Shown here one piece after another: positions 52,729 through 60,766 of a stretch of 64,000 nt of DNA. The position numbers and the translations under genes are program-made. Every line of letters starts with the position of its first letter. Position 1 is the stretch's first letter. The notes beneath the pieces were generated by a model, which was not told where the DNA came from, ran no database searches, and saw nothing but the letters and a program-made list of their open reading frames with translations. The DNA comes from Duganella alba (GTDB lineage: Bacteria; Pseudomonadota; Gammaproteobacteria; Burkholderiales; Burkholderiaceae_D), in contig NZ_WKJN01000003.1 of NCBI RefSeq assembly GCF_009674495.1, positions 62,001 to 126,000 on the forward strand, read 5' to 3'.

Positions 52729-54492
52729 TTACGGCAAGGTGATGCCGTAGGCAGACTCCATGCTCACCACTTTCCCGTTGGTCGGGACCAGCCAGTTCAC
52801 CCAGAACATGCCGTTGCCATAAGCACCCTTGTGCGTGTAAGGCATGGTGGAAGCGCCCGTCTGATAGTCGATGACCTGCACCGCGGTGGTCGTGTAAAAC
52901 GACAGGCCGTAGTTGTTCGGGCCGCCGCCGATATTGGTGCGGAGCAGATAGATTTTTCCAGACGCAAAAACGATATCCAGCGGCAGTCCGTAATCCGGGA
53001 TGGGGGTCAGGTCGCGCGCCAGTTCAACTGGATAGTTCCCTTTCCCGTCATTCTTCAGGATGCGAGGCACGGTATCGTAATCCGTGGTGGTCTCGCCGGC
53101 CGTTGCTCCCGGCTCATTGCCGCCGATCCAGATGTCGTAAGCGCCGCGCTGATCGAAATCGATCGCTTCAATGGAGAAAATGGCTTTGTACTTGAGCTCC
53201 GGCGGCAGCCGCGCCGTATCAACACTAAAGCTGCCATCGCGGTTATTCACAAGGAAAAACGGGGTGGCGTGCACCATATTATCGGTCACCACGATGTCGG
53301 CGAAACCGTCTCCCCTGGCATCCATGGCAGTCGCCGCATGGCAGAAGCAGGTCACTGGCAGCGTCTTGTTCTGATACGTGCCATCCGCCTGGCTCAACAA
53401 AATATGCGGCTGCTCGCCGGGGAACGGCGAGCGATCGAAACCATGGCATGCAAAGAACACGTCCGGCTTGCCGTCGCCATTGAAATCCGCCACCACCGCC
53501 TTGCGCGGATGGAGGCAACCCTGGGTATCCTTGAGCAGCACGGCGGTACGGTCGATCCAGAGTCCGCTTTTATCGCGCTGATAAAAGCGGATGTGGCCAA
53601 ACTCGGTCATCGACCAGTCAGGAATATATTCAAGCGTATGGGTGACCATGGAGTACGAGCCGTCCTGGAAGAAATCGGCAAACGCCACCGCATTGCCCGC
53701 CGCTACCTCGGGCGGCAACGGCTGGGCGCCCAACACGCTGGCTGCCGCAACCTTGTTCTCGTAAGAGCTACGCTTGGGCACAATCGGTCCACCCTGGTTA
53801 TACGGCACAAAGTCCAGGCCGTTTTGCACAGCGGCTGCCAGGTTGGTTTTGTTTTCCCCCGAATCCGAGAAGCTGTACAGCACGGCAAAGGCGGCCGCGC
53901 CATGGTTCATCTGGTCTACCCACCAATCCACGCCGGCCTTCTCGCCGTCGCGGTGCAGCACGTTGTTGTAAAACGCATTGACCAGCTTTGCGTTGGCGGG
54001 GTTGTCGCCATATAAGGTCTTGAATTCCGCCGACGCCACAAAGTCGGTCGCGATGCCGTTGAGGTCGCGCCCCGCCTGATTGACCGCAATCCAGAAGCCA
54101 AGGCCCGCCAAGTCGGGCTGACGGTTGAAGGCGGCCTGATACAGCCGGTACACCTGCCCGGTCGCGCCATCAATATCAAAGGAGGTCCACTTGTCGGCGA
54201 ATTTGATCAAGCCCGGGTTCCGGTACGTCGTCACCGAATGATCGATGCTGCTGGTAACGGTCACCACGTTCGTCTCCTGGTTCTTGACGACGGTGTAGTT
54301 GTCCCGATATCCCGCGATGCTGAATACCGTGGCAGCTGGTGAATCGCCCTGCGCAGTATGCGGCGCACCGCCGGCAACCATGCGTTGCACCACCGGCGGC
54401 GCCGTGCTGGTATCCAGATTCCGGGAATCACCGCCGCAACCGGCCAGGGCGACAGCAAACAGGGCGCACATCATCAGCGGATTGAATTTCAT
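52729..54492 (-). CDS. DUF4214 and FG-GAP/VCBS-like repeat lipoprotein
   Basis: 587 residues. Lipoprotein signal MKFNPLMMCALFAVALAGC with lipobox LAGC. A DUF4214 region (about 110-225, VYRLYQAAFNRQPDLAGLGF and FKTLYGDNPANAKLVNAFY N) occurs in surface or S-layer-like proteins. A C-terminal propeller-like part follows with FG-GAP motifs VADFNGDGKPDVFF, MDARGDGFADIVV and DFDQRGAYDIWIG. Likely an outer-surface binding protein of unknown ligand. It is less GC-rich than neighbours. Confidence 0.8.
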   Translation of the reverse strand: MKFNPLMMCALFAVALAGCGGDSRNLDTSTAPPVVQRMVAGGAPHTAQGDSPAATVFSIAGYRDNYTVVKNQETNVVTVTSSIDHSVTTYRNPGLIKFADKWTSFDIDGATGQVYRLYQAAFNRQPDLAGLGFWIAVNQAGRDLNGIATDFVASAEFKTLYGDNPANAKLVNAFYNNVLHRDGEKAGVDWWVDQMNHGAAAFAVLYSFSDSGENKTNLAAAVQNGLDFVPYNQGGPIVPKRSSYENKVAAASVLGAQPLPPEVAAGNAVAFADFFQDGSYSMVTHTLEYIPDWSMTEFGHIRFYQRDKSGLWIDRTAVLLKDTQGCLHPRKAVVADFNGDGKPDVFFACHGFDRSPFPGEQPHILLSQADGTYQNKTLPVTCFCHAATAMDARGDGFADIVVTDNMVHATPFFLVNNRDGSFSVDTARLPPELKYKAIFSIEAIDFDQRGAYDIWIGGNEPGATAGETTTDYDTVPRILKNDGKGNYPVELARDLTPIPDYGLPLDIVFASGKIYLLRTNIGGGPNNYGLSFYTTTAVQVIDYQTGASTMPYTHKGAYGNGMFWVNWLVPTNGKVVSMESAYGITLP

Positions 54493-54501
54493 TTCTCACT
54501 C

Positions 54502-54543
54502 AATTGTTCTAAATTGCATATTGATAAAAATATTAGAACAATT
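54502..54543. promoter_or_regulatory. AT-rich 11-bp inverted repeat before the DUF4214 gene
   Basis: AATTGTTCTAA / TTAGAACAATT with a 20-base loop, 10 bases before the start codon and 15 bases after the ABC permease stop. It could be an operator or a leader hairpin touching the ribosome site; no T tract, so a terminator is less likely. Confidence 0.55.
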
Positions 54544-54558
54544 TAACGTAAAAATATC

Positions 54559-55323
54559 CTACGTGCAACTTCCTCGGAAGGTGATGGTGCGCCGGGACAG
54601 CATCCATAGCGGGAACGGCAGCGCGGCCAGCAGCAACACCCATACCAGCGCATACACGCTGTCCAGGCCATCGTTCTGCAGGTTGATGTAGAGCTGCACC
54701 GGCATGCCCTGCGGGAAGTAGGCGAAGATCATCACGATGCCGAATTCGCCGATCACCCGCACCCAGGCCAGCGCCAGCCCGGCCAGCAAGCCGCGCGCGG
54801 ACAAGGGCAGCGTCACCAGCCAGAACACATGCCACGGCGTCGCGCCCAGCGTTTCGGCCGCTTCTTCAACGCTGCGCGAAACCGCTTCAAACGCGGTGCG
54901 GGCCGACATCACGTAATAGGCCAGGCCGCCGTAAAGCTGCGCCAGGATGAAGGCGCCGATGTTGTTCGAGATGAGGTAGCCGGCGGCGGCCAGCGGCTTG
55001 CCGAGCGCGCTATAGGGTCCATAGGCGGACACCAGCAGAATGCCCATCGCCAGCGGCGGTGTCAGCAGCGACGCCAGCACCAGCACGTCCACCACGCCGC
55101 GCGTCCGGCTTTTGGTGCGCGCCAGCCAGAACGCCAGCGGCGTTCCCAGCACGGCGATCAGGCCCAGCGCCACCAGGCCGAGGCCGAGCGAGACGCGGGC
55201 CGACGCCAGGTCGGCAGGCGCGATGGCGAAGCTGCGCCACGGCGTCTCCTGTACCAGCGTGACGAAAGGCAGCGCCAGCAGCAGGCAGGCAGGCGCGCCG
55301 AGCCAGCGGGCGTGGTGCTTCAT
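54559..55323 (-). CDS. ABC transporter permease, molybdate/tungstate type
   Basis: 254 residues from MKHHARWLGAPACLLLALPF. Six membrane helices and the permease EAA loop VEEAAETLGATPWHVFWLVT LP, by which the permease contacts its ATPase. WtpB/ModB-like. The start overlaps the binding-protein stop as TGATG. No ATP-binding gene follows, which is unusual. Confidence 0.86.
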   Translation of the reverse strand: MKHHARWLGAPACLLLALPFVTLVQETPWRSFAIAPADLASARVSLGLGLVALGLIAVLGTPLAFWLARTKSRTRGVVDVLVLASLLTPPLAMGILLVSAYGPYSALGKPLAAAGYLISNNIGAFILAQLYGGLAYYVMSARTAFEAVSRSVEEAAETLGATPWHVFWLVTLPLSARGLLAGLALAWVRVIGEFGIVMIFAYFPQGMPVQLYINLQNDGLDSVYALVWVLLLAALPFPLWMLSRRTITFRGSCT

Positions 55324-56237
55324 CAGCGGTACAAGGCGTCGCCCTTGGGCTGGCCGTAGCCGTTCTGATGGAACAGCGCCTGGCCGTCCGGGCTTTGCAG
55401 GAAGGTGATGAAATGCTTTGCCGCTTCCGGCGAGGTCGCGTTCTTCAGCACGGCGGCGTAGAACACCAGCGCCTGCGGCCGCACCGTCTCGCTCTTGCCG
55501 TCGCGGTGCTGGATCGGGAAGCTGACGGTGTCGTACCAATCCTTCGCATATTGTGGATTGCTCAGGTTGATCTGGTCCGGCAGCGCCACATACGGCAGCC
55601 TGGCGGAGATGGTGGCGCTCTCGTAGCCGGAAGCGGCGTCCAACTGGCCGGCCTGGAGCCGGGTCAGCAGGCTGCCTTCGCCAAACACCTGTTGCGGGTT
55701 CTCGATCGGTCCCAGCACGGCGGCGGCCATGCCCGGCTGCTTGTAGTATTTTTCGGCCAGCAGCAAGGTGAAGATGATGTTCTGGCCCTGCGGATCGACC
55801 GCCGGATCGGTGCGTCCGAAGCGCAAGCCGGGCGTCTGCAATATTTTCCACCAATCGGCCTCGCCGGCCTTCAGCTGCGCGGCGTAGGGACTTTTGGGAT
55901 TGTAGGCAATCACCATGCGCGTGCTGGCCACCGGCACCGCCTCGTCCACCAGGCCGGCCTGCTTGAGAATATCCATCGGCCCCGGATTGACGGAGACAAA
56001 CACGTCGGCAACGATTTTCTTCGACGCCAGCAGCCGCGCCATGCCATAGGCGCCCTGCCCTTGCCCTTGATACTCGACATGTTCGCGTTCGGCGAAGGCC
56101 GGGCCGATGAACTTGTCCATCACCACGCCCATCGATCCGGCGTAGGTGATGCGCACCGGCGTTTCGGCGTAAGACTGGGCGGCGGCCATGGCCAGCAGCG
56201 CGCAAGCTACGGCGCGGCGTTTCAAATGCAGGTTCAT
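55323..56237 (-). CDS. Periplasmic molybdate/tungstate-type substrate-binding protein
   Basis: 304 residues with signal peptide MNLHLKRRAVACALLAMAAA and AAGGAGTCC before the start. Fold pattern of WtpA/ModA proteins: ITYAGSMGVVMDKFIGPAF, VADVFVSVNPGPMDILKQAG, GRTDPAVDPQGQN and FITFLQSPDGQALFHQNGYG. It binds an oxyanion for the adjacent permease. A molybdenum enzyme lies 11 kb to the left, but a direct link is inference. Confidence 0.85.
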   Translation of the reverse strand: MNLHLKRRAVACALLAMAAAQSYAETPVRITYAGSMGVVMDKFIGPAFAEREHVEYQGQGQGAYGMARLLASKKIVADVFVSVNPGPMDILKQAGLVDEAVPVASTRMVIAYNPKSPYAAQLKAGEADWWKILQTPGLRFGRTDPAVDPQGQNIIFTLLLAEKYYKQPGMAAAVLGPIENPQQVFGEGSLLTRLQAGQLDAASGYESATISARLPYVALPDQINLSNPQYAKDWYDTVSFPIQHRDGKSETVRPQALVFYAAVLKNATSPEAAKHFITFLQSPDGQALFHQNGYGQPKGDALYR

Positions 56238-56297
56238 GCGGACTCCTTGGGTTCGTTATATTCCCGAGTATATGACGGAGAAATCGGGAAATCTGTC

Positions 56298-56342
56298 ATA
56301 CCAAGGTATAGGTCATACCAAAAAGGTATCGCCGAAATGGTA
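56298..56342. promoter_or_regulatory. Array of ATACC/GGTAT half-sites (LysR-type)
   Basis: ATACC-AA-GGTAT (56298-56309), ATACC-AAAAA-GGTAT (56315-56329, which fits ATAC-N7-GTAT as bound by BenM/CatM-type LysR proteins) and a further GGTAT at 56338-56342. They lie between the ABC operon and a LysR remnant. Confidence 0.6.
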
Positions 56343-56403
56343 TTGGCTCTGCCGCCGCAAGCGAACCTACACTGACTGCATCCCTCAATTTGCGGACCAG
56401 CCC

Positions 56404-56600
56404 ATGCAGCGCCTGCGCATCGGCCTCACCACCGTGGTGGAGACGGAAAAATTCACCCGGCTGCCGCAGTGGGACATCGACTTCAAGCGGCAAACTTCGG
56501 TGCAATCCGTGCGCGAGCTTCAGCAGGGGCGGCTCGACGCCGCCATCATCGGCATTGCCCACCCGCCCGATGCGGCGCATCCGCTTCTGCTGCCGTTCAC
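56404..56600 (+). pseudogene. Remnant of a LysR regulator (effector-domain fragment)
   Basis: The frame MQRLRIGLTTVVETEKFTRL...RQTSVQSVRELQQGRLDAAIIG looks like the first half of a LysR effector domain, with a probable internal deletion at the WDIDF segment. There is no helix-turn-helix upstream, and downstream the frame runs antisense into the end of the intact LysR gene. It sits divergent to the ABC operon next to LysR-type half-sites, so it is probably the decayed original regulator. Confidence 0.5.
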
Positions 56601-57527
56601 TCAGTACTTGGCATCCAGCAGCACCTGGGTGCGGTAGGCTTCCTCGGCCACCATCTCGACGAACTCGTGCAGCAAGGCGTCCTGTTCACCGGTGCGCGTG
56701 AACAGGTGCAGCCTGAACGGCTCGATATCGGCGATCGGCCGCATGGTCATCCCGGCCGGCAAGGCCATGAAGATATAGGCGGCGCCCAGCATCAGGCCGG
56801 CGCCTTCGCTGGCCATCGACACGCCCACCTGCGCCTGCTGCGTCTCGTACACGAAATGCGGCGTGAAGCCGGCGCGCTTGCAGGCGTTGACCAGGATGTC
56901 GTACAGGTGCGGCACCAGCGGACGATCGAAGAAGATCAGGCGCTCGTCCATCAGGTCGGCCACCTTGATGCTCTGCCGCGACGCCAGCGGATGATCGCTG
57001 CGCATCACCGCCACCCACGGTCCGCTCAACACCGGCCGCGCTTCGATGCCGCTGTCGCCGGCCGGCATGCTGACGGGGACGCCGATGCCGACGTCGATCA
57101 CATCCCTGGCCAGCGCGTCGAACTGCAGTCCCGCATGCATTTCGTGGCGCTGTACCTTCAGGCCGGGATAGGCCGCCTGCATGCGCACCAGCGCCGGCGG
57201 GATGAACGGCAGATTGGTGTATTCGACCATGCCGAGCGAGAGCCGGAACTCGCGCTCGCTGGCGGCCTCGCGCGTCAGCCGCAGCGCGCGCTGCAGCTGG
57301 TCGAACATCTTGGCGGTTTCCTGTTGCAGCATGACGCCGGCCGGCGTCAGCGCCACGGTGCGGCCGTCACGCTGGAACAGGGTGACGCCGACGATTTCCT
57401 CCAGCTTGCTGATCTGCTGGCTGAGCGCGGGCTGCGTGATGAAGGCCAGCTCGGCGGCCTTACGGAAATGCAGCTCCTGCGCCAGGATGGCGAAATACCG
57501 CAATTGGCGCAGTTCGATACCTCGCAT
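56601..57527 (-). CDS. LysR-family transcriptional regulator
   Basis: 308 residues from MRGIELRQLRYFAILAQELH after GAGGAAACG; an upstream ATG at 57593 would add 22 residues. HTH FRKAAELAFITQPALSQQIS KLEE and an effector domain (FIPPALVRMQAAYPGLKVQR, SMASEGAGLMLGAAYIFMAL). This is the CbnR/BenM-like branch by its N-terminus. Its target is unknown; it might now serve the half-sites at 56.3 kb. The 72-base gap to the chemoreceptor end shows no terminator. Confidence 0.85.
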   Translation of the reverse strand: MRGIELRQLRYFAILAQELHFRKAAELAFITQPALSQQISKLEEIVGVTLFQRDGRTVALTPAGVMLQQETAKMFDQLQRALRLTREAASEREFRLSLGMVEYTNLPFIPPALVRMQAAYPGLKVQRHEMHAGLQFDALARDVIDVGIGVPVSMPAGDSGIEARPVLSGPWVAVMRSDHPLASRQSIKVADLMDERLIFFDRPLVPHLYDILVNACKRAGFTPHFVYETQQAQVGVSMASEGAGLMLGAAYIFMALPAGMTMRPIADIEPFRLHLFTRTGEQDALLHEFVEMVAEEAYRTQVLLDAKY

Positions 57528-57599
57528 CGTTTCCTCGTCCAGGATGACCGCCGGAGCGGCGGCCATTGGAAGCGATCGTTGCACATGTTGCATATGAAA

Positions 57600-59219
57600 T
57601 CAATGTGCAGAGACAAGACTCATACTTAAGGCAGGGCGCCTGTTGCGCACCGGCGCCGCGCCGCCGGCGGCAGGCGCCACCTGGAACACGGCCACGGCGG
57701 CGGTCAGCTGCGCCGCCTGCTCCTGCAACGACGCCGCCGCCGCTGCCGCCTCCTCCACCAGCGCGGCATTCTGCTGGGTCACCTGGTCCATCTGCCCGAC
57801 CGCCTGGTTGACCTGTTCGATGCCGACGGTCTGCTCGGCGCTGGCGTCGGCGATTTCCTGCATCTTGCGCCGCACGCTGGCGATGCTCTCCACGATTTCG
57901 CCCATGGTGCTGCCGGCGTCGCGCACCAGCACCGAGCCGGCCTGCACCTGCGCGCTGGAATTGCCGATCAATTCCTTGACCTGCTTGGCCGCCGCTGCGG
58001 AACGATGCGCCAGCGTGCGCACCTCGGTGGCCACCACGGCAAAGCCACGCCCCTGTTCGCCGGCCCGCGCCGCCTCGACCGCCGCGTTCAAGGCCAGGAT
58101 GTTGGTCTGGAACGCGATGCCGTCGATGACGCCGATGATCTCGGCGATCTTGCCGGCCGAAACGTCGATGGCGGCCATGGTGTCGATCACCTTGGCCACC
58201 ACGTCGCCGCCCTTGCGCGCCACTTCGGCCGCAGCCGCCGCGTACTGGTTGGCCTGGCTCGCGTTGTCGCTGGTCTGGCGCACGGTGGCGGTCAGCTGTT
58301 CCATCGACGCGGCGGTCTGTTCCAGCGAACTGGCTTGTTCCTCGGTGCGCGCCGACAGGTCCAGGTTGCCGCTGGCGATCTCGCCGGTGGCGCTGGCAAT
58401 GGTGTCGGAACCGCCACGGATCGCGCCGACGGTGCGGGCCAGCATGGTCTGCATGCGCTTCATGGCGAACAGCATGCTGGTGCTATCACCGTCACGCGTC
58501 GTCACGGCGGCGCTGAGGTCGCCGGCGGCGATGCGGTTGGCGATCTGCGCGGCGTAGGCCGGTTCGCCGCCCAGTTCCTTGAGCAGATTGCGGTTGATGA
58601 TGATGACCAGCGTGGCCAGGGCCGCGCTCAAGGCGCCGAGCAGCACCAGGGCGCGCAGCAGTGCGCCGGTAAAGGCATGCTCGATATCGTCGACGTACAC
58701 GCCCGAACTCAAATTCCAGTCCCACGGACCGAAATGGCGCACGCGCATCAGCTTCGGTTCCTCGGCGGTGCTGCCCGGACGCGGATAGGAATAGCGCACG
58801 TAACCGGCGCCGCCGTGCTGGCCGATGTCGGCCACTTCCTGGAACACGTGCACGCCGTTGCCATCCTTGTAGTCGCTCAGGTTCTTGCCGGTCATCTGCT
58901 GCAGGAAGGGATGCATGACCACCACGGCGCGGGAATCGGTGACGGTCATGTAGCCGTCCTTGCCGTAGCGGAAATTCTTCAGCCGCTGCAGGGCCTGGGT
59001 GCGCGCCTGCTCCGGCGTCAGCTGGCCCTTGCTGGCCATGTCGCTATAGTCTTCCACGATGCTCATGGCCGCATCGACAATATTGCTCAAGTCGGCGCGC
59101 CGTTCATCGATGCGCAGCGCGCGTTGCTCCCAGGCGCCATACGCCGACAAGCCGGCCATGCACAGCAGCGCAAGCACCGAGGGTATCCATAATTTTTGGG
59201 AGAACGAGAGGGTTTTCAT
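57600..59219 (-). CDS. Methyl-accepting chemotaxis protein (sCache + HAMP + MA)
   Basis: 539 residues after AAGGATAGAT. TM1 at about 10-28; periplasmic sCache-like ligand domain (30-185: [59 protein letters not shown]); TM2 at about 190-210; HAMP; then the signalling hairpin [21 protein letters not shown]-terminal [10 protein letters not shown] lacks a CheR-binding pentapeptide. It senses a small ligand, not identifiable here. Confidence 0.93.
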   Translation of the reverse strand: MKTLSFSQKLWIPSVLALLCMAGLSAYGAWEQRALRIDERRADLSNIVDAAMSIVEDYSDMASKGQLTPEQARTQALQRLKNFRYGKDGYMTVTDSRAVVVMHPFLQQMTGKNLSDYKDGNGVHVFQEVADIGQHGGAGYVRYSYPRPGSTAEEPKLMRVRHFGPWDWNLSSGVYVDDIEHAFTGALLRALVLLGALSAALATLVIIINRNLLKELGGEPAYAAQIANRIAAGDLSAAVTTRDGDSTSMLFAMKRMQTMLARTVGAIRGGSDTIASATGEIASGNLDLSARTEEQASSLEQTAASMEQLTATVRQTSDNASQANQYAAAAAEVARKGGDVVAKVIDTMAAIDVSAGKIAEIIGVIDGIAFQTNILALNAAVEAARAGEQGRGFAVVATEVRTLAHRSAAAAKQVKELIGNSSAQVQAGSVLVRDAGSTMGEIVESIASVRRKMQEIADASAEQTVGIEQVNQAVGQMDQVTQQNAALVEEAAAAAASLQEQAAQLTAAVAVFQVAPAAGGAAPVRNRRPALSMSLVSAH

Positions 59220-59330
59220 ATCTATCCTTGGTTGGCGAATGAGCGACCAGACCAGTATGTGGACTTACGGCAATATCGGCCAATTAGTTCCACACGCGCG
59301 TATCGATAAGAAATACTGCTGCCCTCTGGT

Positions 59331-60764
59331 TTACCTCCGCAGACGGCGCCAGCCCAGCACCGCGCCGGTCAGCGCCGACAGCGTGCCGGTCACGCACAGC
59401 ACGATCACCAGCACATCCCACAGCGGCCGCGCGCGCACCACGGCGGCGAAGTCCAGCTGGTGCAGGCCGTTGAACAGCCAGCGGTTCCACTTGCTGTTGC
59501 GGTCGGCGTAGTCGGCGATGCAGCCTTGCGCGGCGTCGATGTAGAAGGTGGTTTCATCGGCCAGCCGGAATTGCACGCGCAGCACCGGCAAGCTCGCCTG
59601 GCGGTGGTGGCTGTAGTAATAATTGTCTTCGCTGGTGAGCAGGTCCGCCGTCTGCAACGGCGTGCCGGGCCGCGTGGCCTGGATGGCGTGCAGCAGGCGC
59701 GCGGCCGGGATCGACGGCACAACATTGCCTGATGCGTTCAGCAACCGGCGCTGCGCGCGGTCAAGGGCGCTCAGGTACAGCTGGCCGTCCACGCGCCGCC
59801 ATGTCAGTTCCAGCGTGCCGGGATGATGCCGGATGATCTGCGCGGCCGGCAGCGACAGGTCGGCGTGGTCCAGCGGGCCGCCGGCGAACGCCAGCCGGTC
59901 CCGCGCGGTCACGCCCGGCGACGCCAGCCAGTCGAACGGCGTCACCGACAGCCAGCCGCTGAACAGCCAGGTGAGCATCAGCGTGCCCATGCCCAGTCCC
60001 AGCCAGTGATGCCACGCCTGCCAGTCGCGATACGGCGAACGCCGGCCGCCGGCATAGCGGCGCCGCAGCCGCAGCCGCTGGATGCCCAGCACCATGCCCA
60101 GCATCACCAGCAACAGCGCCGCGCCGGAGATCCACATCACCACCTGCCGCCACGGCTGGCCATGCGTGCGCAGCGGCGTGAAGTAGATCCAGTGGATCAC
60201 CGAGCCGGCCCAGTTCCAGGCGCGCTCGCTGCACGTGGTGTCGCGCACCAGTTCGCCGGTGCGGCTCGACACATACAGCACGCTGCCGGCCGCATCGTTG
60301 GCGCTGACGCGGTACAGCGGCCGGTGGTCTTGCAGGCTGCCGAAACTCCACTGGTCGATGTCGATCAACTCGGCGGCAAGCGCCGTCGCGCCGGACGCCG
60401 CGCTCACGGCACTGGCGGAGGCCAGCGCCGGCGTCACCTGCACCGCTTCGCCGTCGTCGGCCCACACGGACAGCCAATGGCCATCCGCCTTGAAGTGGTA
60501 GGCCGCGCGGCCGGCCACCGCTGTCAGCCGCACCTCGTCCGGCACGCCGGGCCTGGCTGCGGCCTGCCAGGCATCCCAGGCGCTGAAGCGGACCTGCCGC
60601 GCTTCCAGCGGCGTCAGCCAGACCATGCGTTCCTGCTCGGTCAGCGCCGGATACGGCACATACATCATGACGATGCCGGAGCCGAACCACAGCAGCACCA
60701 GCAAGCCAAGCACGATGCCCAGCCAGCGGTGCCACAAATGCGCCTGACGCTTCCAGGAACTCAT
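59331..60764 (-). CDS. PepSY-associated transmembrane protein
   Basis: 477 residues from MSSWKRQAHLWHRWLGIVLG, 2 bases after the TonB-receptor stop. Four membrane helices (about 15-37, 183-205, 225-245 and 445-470). PepSY_TM features include HRWLGIVLGLLVLLWFGSGI, WAGSVIHWIYFTPLR and WHHWLGLGMGTLMLTWLFSG. Members beside siderophore receptors are thought to act as ferric-ligand reductases at the inner membrane; here the pair is under a cobalamin riboswitch, so a cobamide or cobalt role is possible. Confidence 0.88.
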   Translation of the reverse strand: MSSWKRQAHLWHRWLGIVLGLLVLLWFGSGIVMMYVPYPALTEQERMVWLTPLEARQVRFSAWDAWQAAARPGVPDEVRLTAVAGRAAYHFKADGHWLSVWADDGEAVQVTPALASASAVSAASGATALAAELIDIDQWSFGSLQDHRPLYRVSANDAAGSVLYVSSRTGELVRDTTCSERAWNWAGSVIHWIYFTPLRTHGQPWRQVVMWISGAALLLVMLGMVLGIQRLRLRRRYAGGRRSPYRDWQAWHHWLGLGMGTLMLTWLFSGWLSVTPFDWLASPGVTARDRLAFAGGPLDHADLSLPAAQIIRHHPGTLELTWRRVDGQLYLSALDRAQRRLLNASGNVVPSIPAARLLHAIQATRPGTPLQTADLLTSEDNYYYSHHRQASLPVLRVQFRLADETTFYIDAAQGCIADYADRNSKWNRWLFNGLHQLDFAAVVRARPLWDVLVIVLCVTGTLSALTGAVLGWRRLRR

Positions 60765-60766
60765 GA

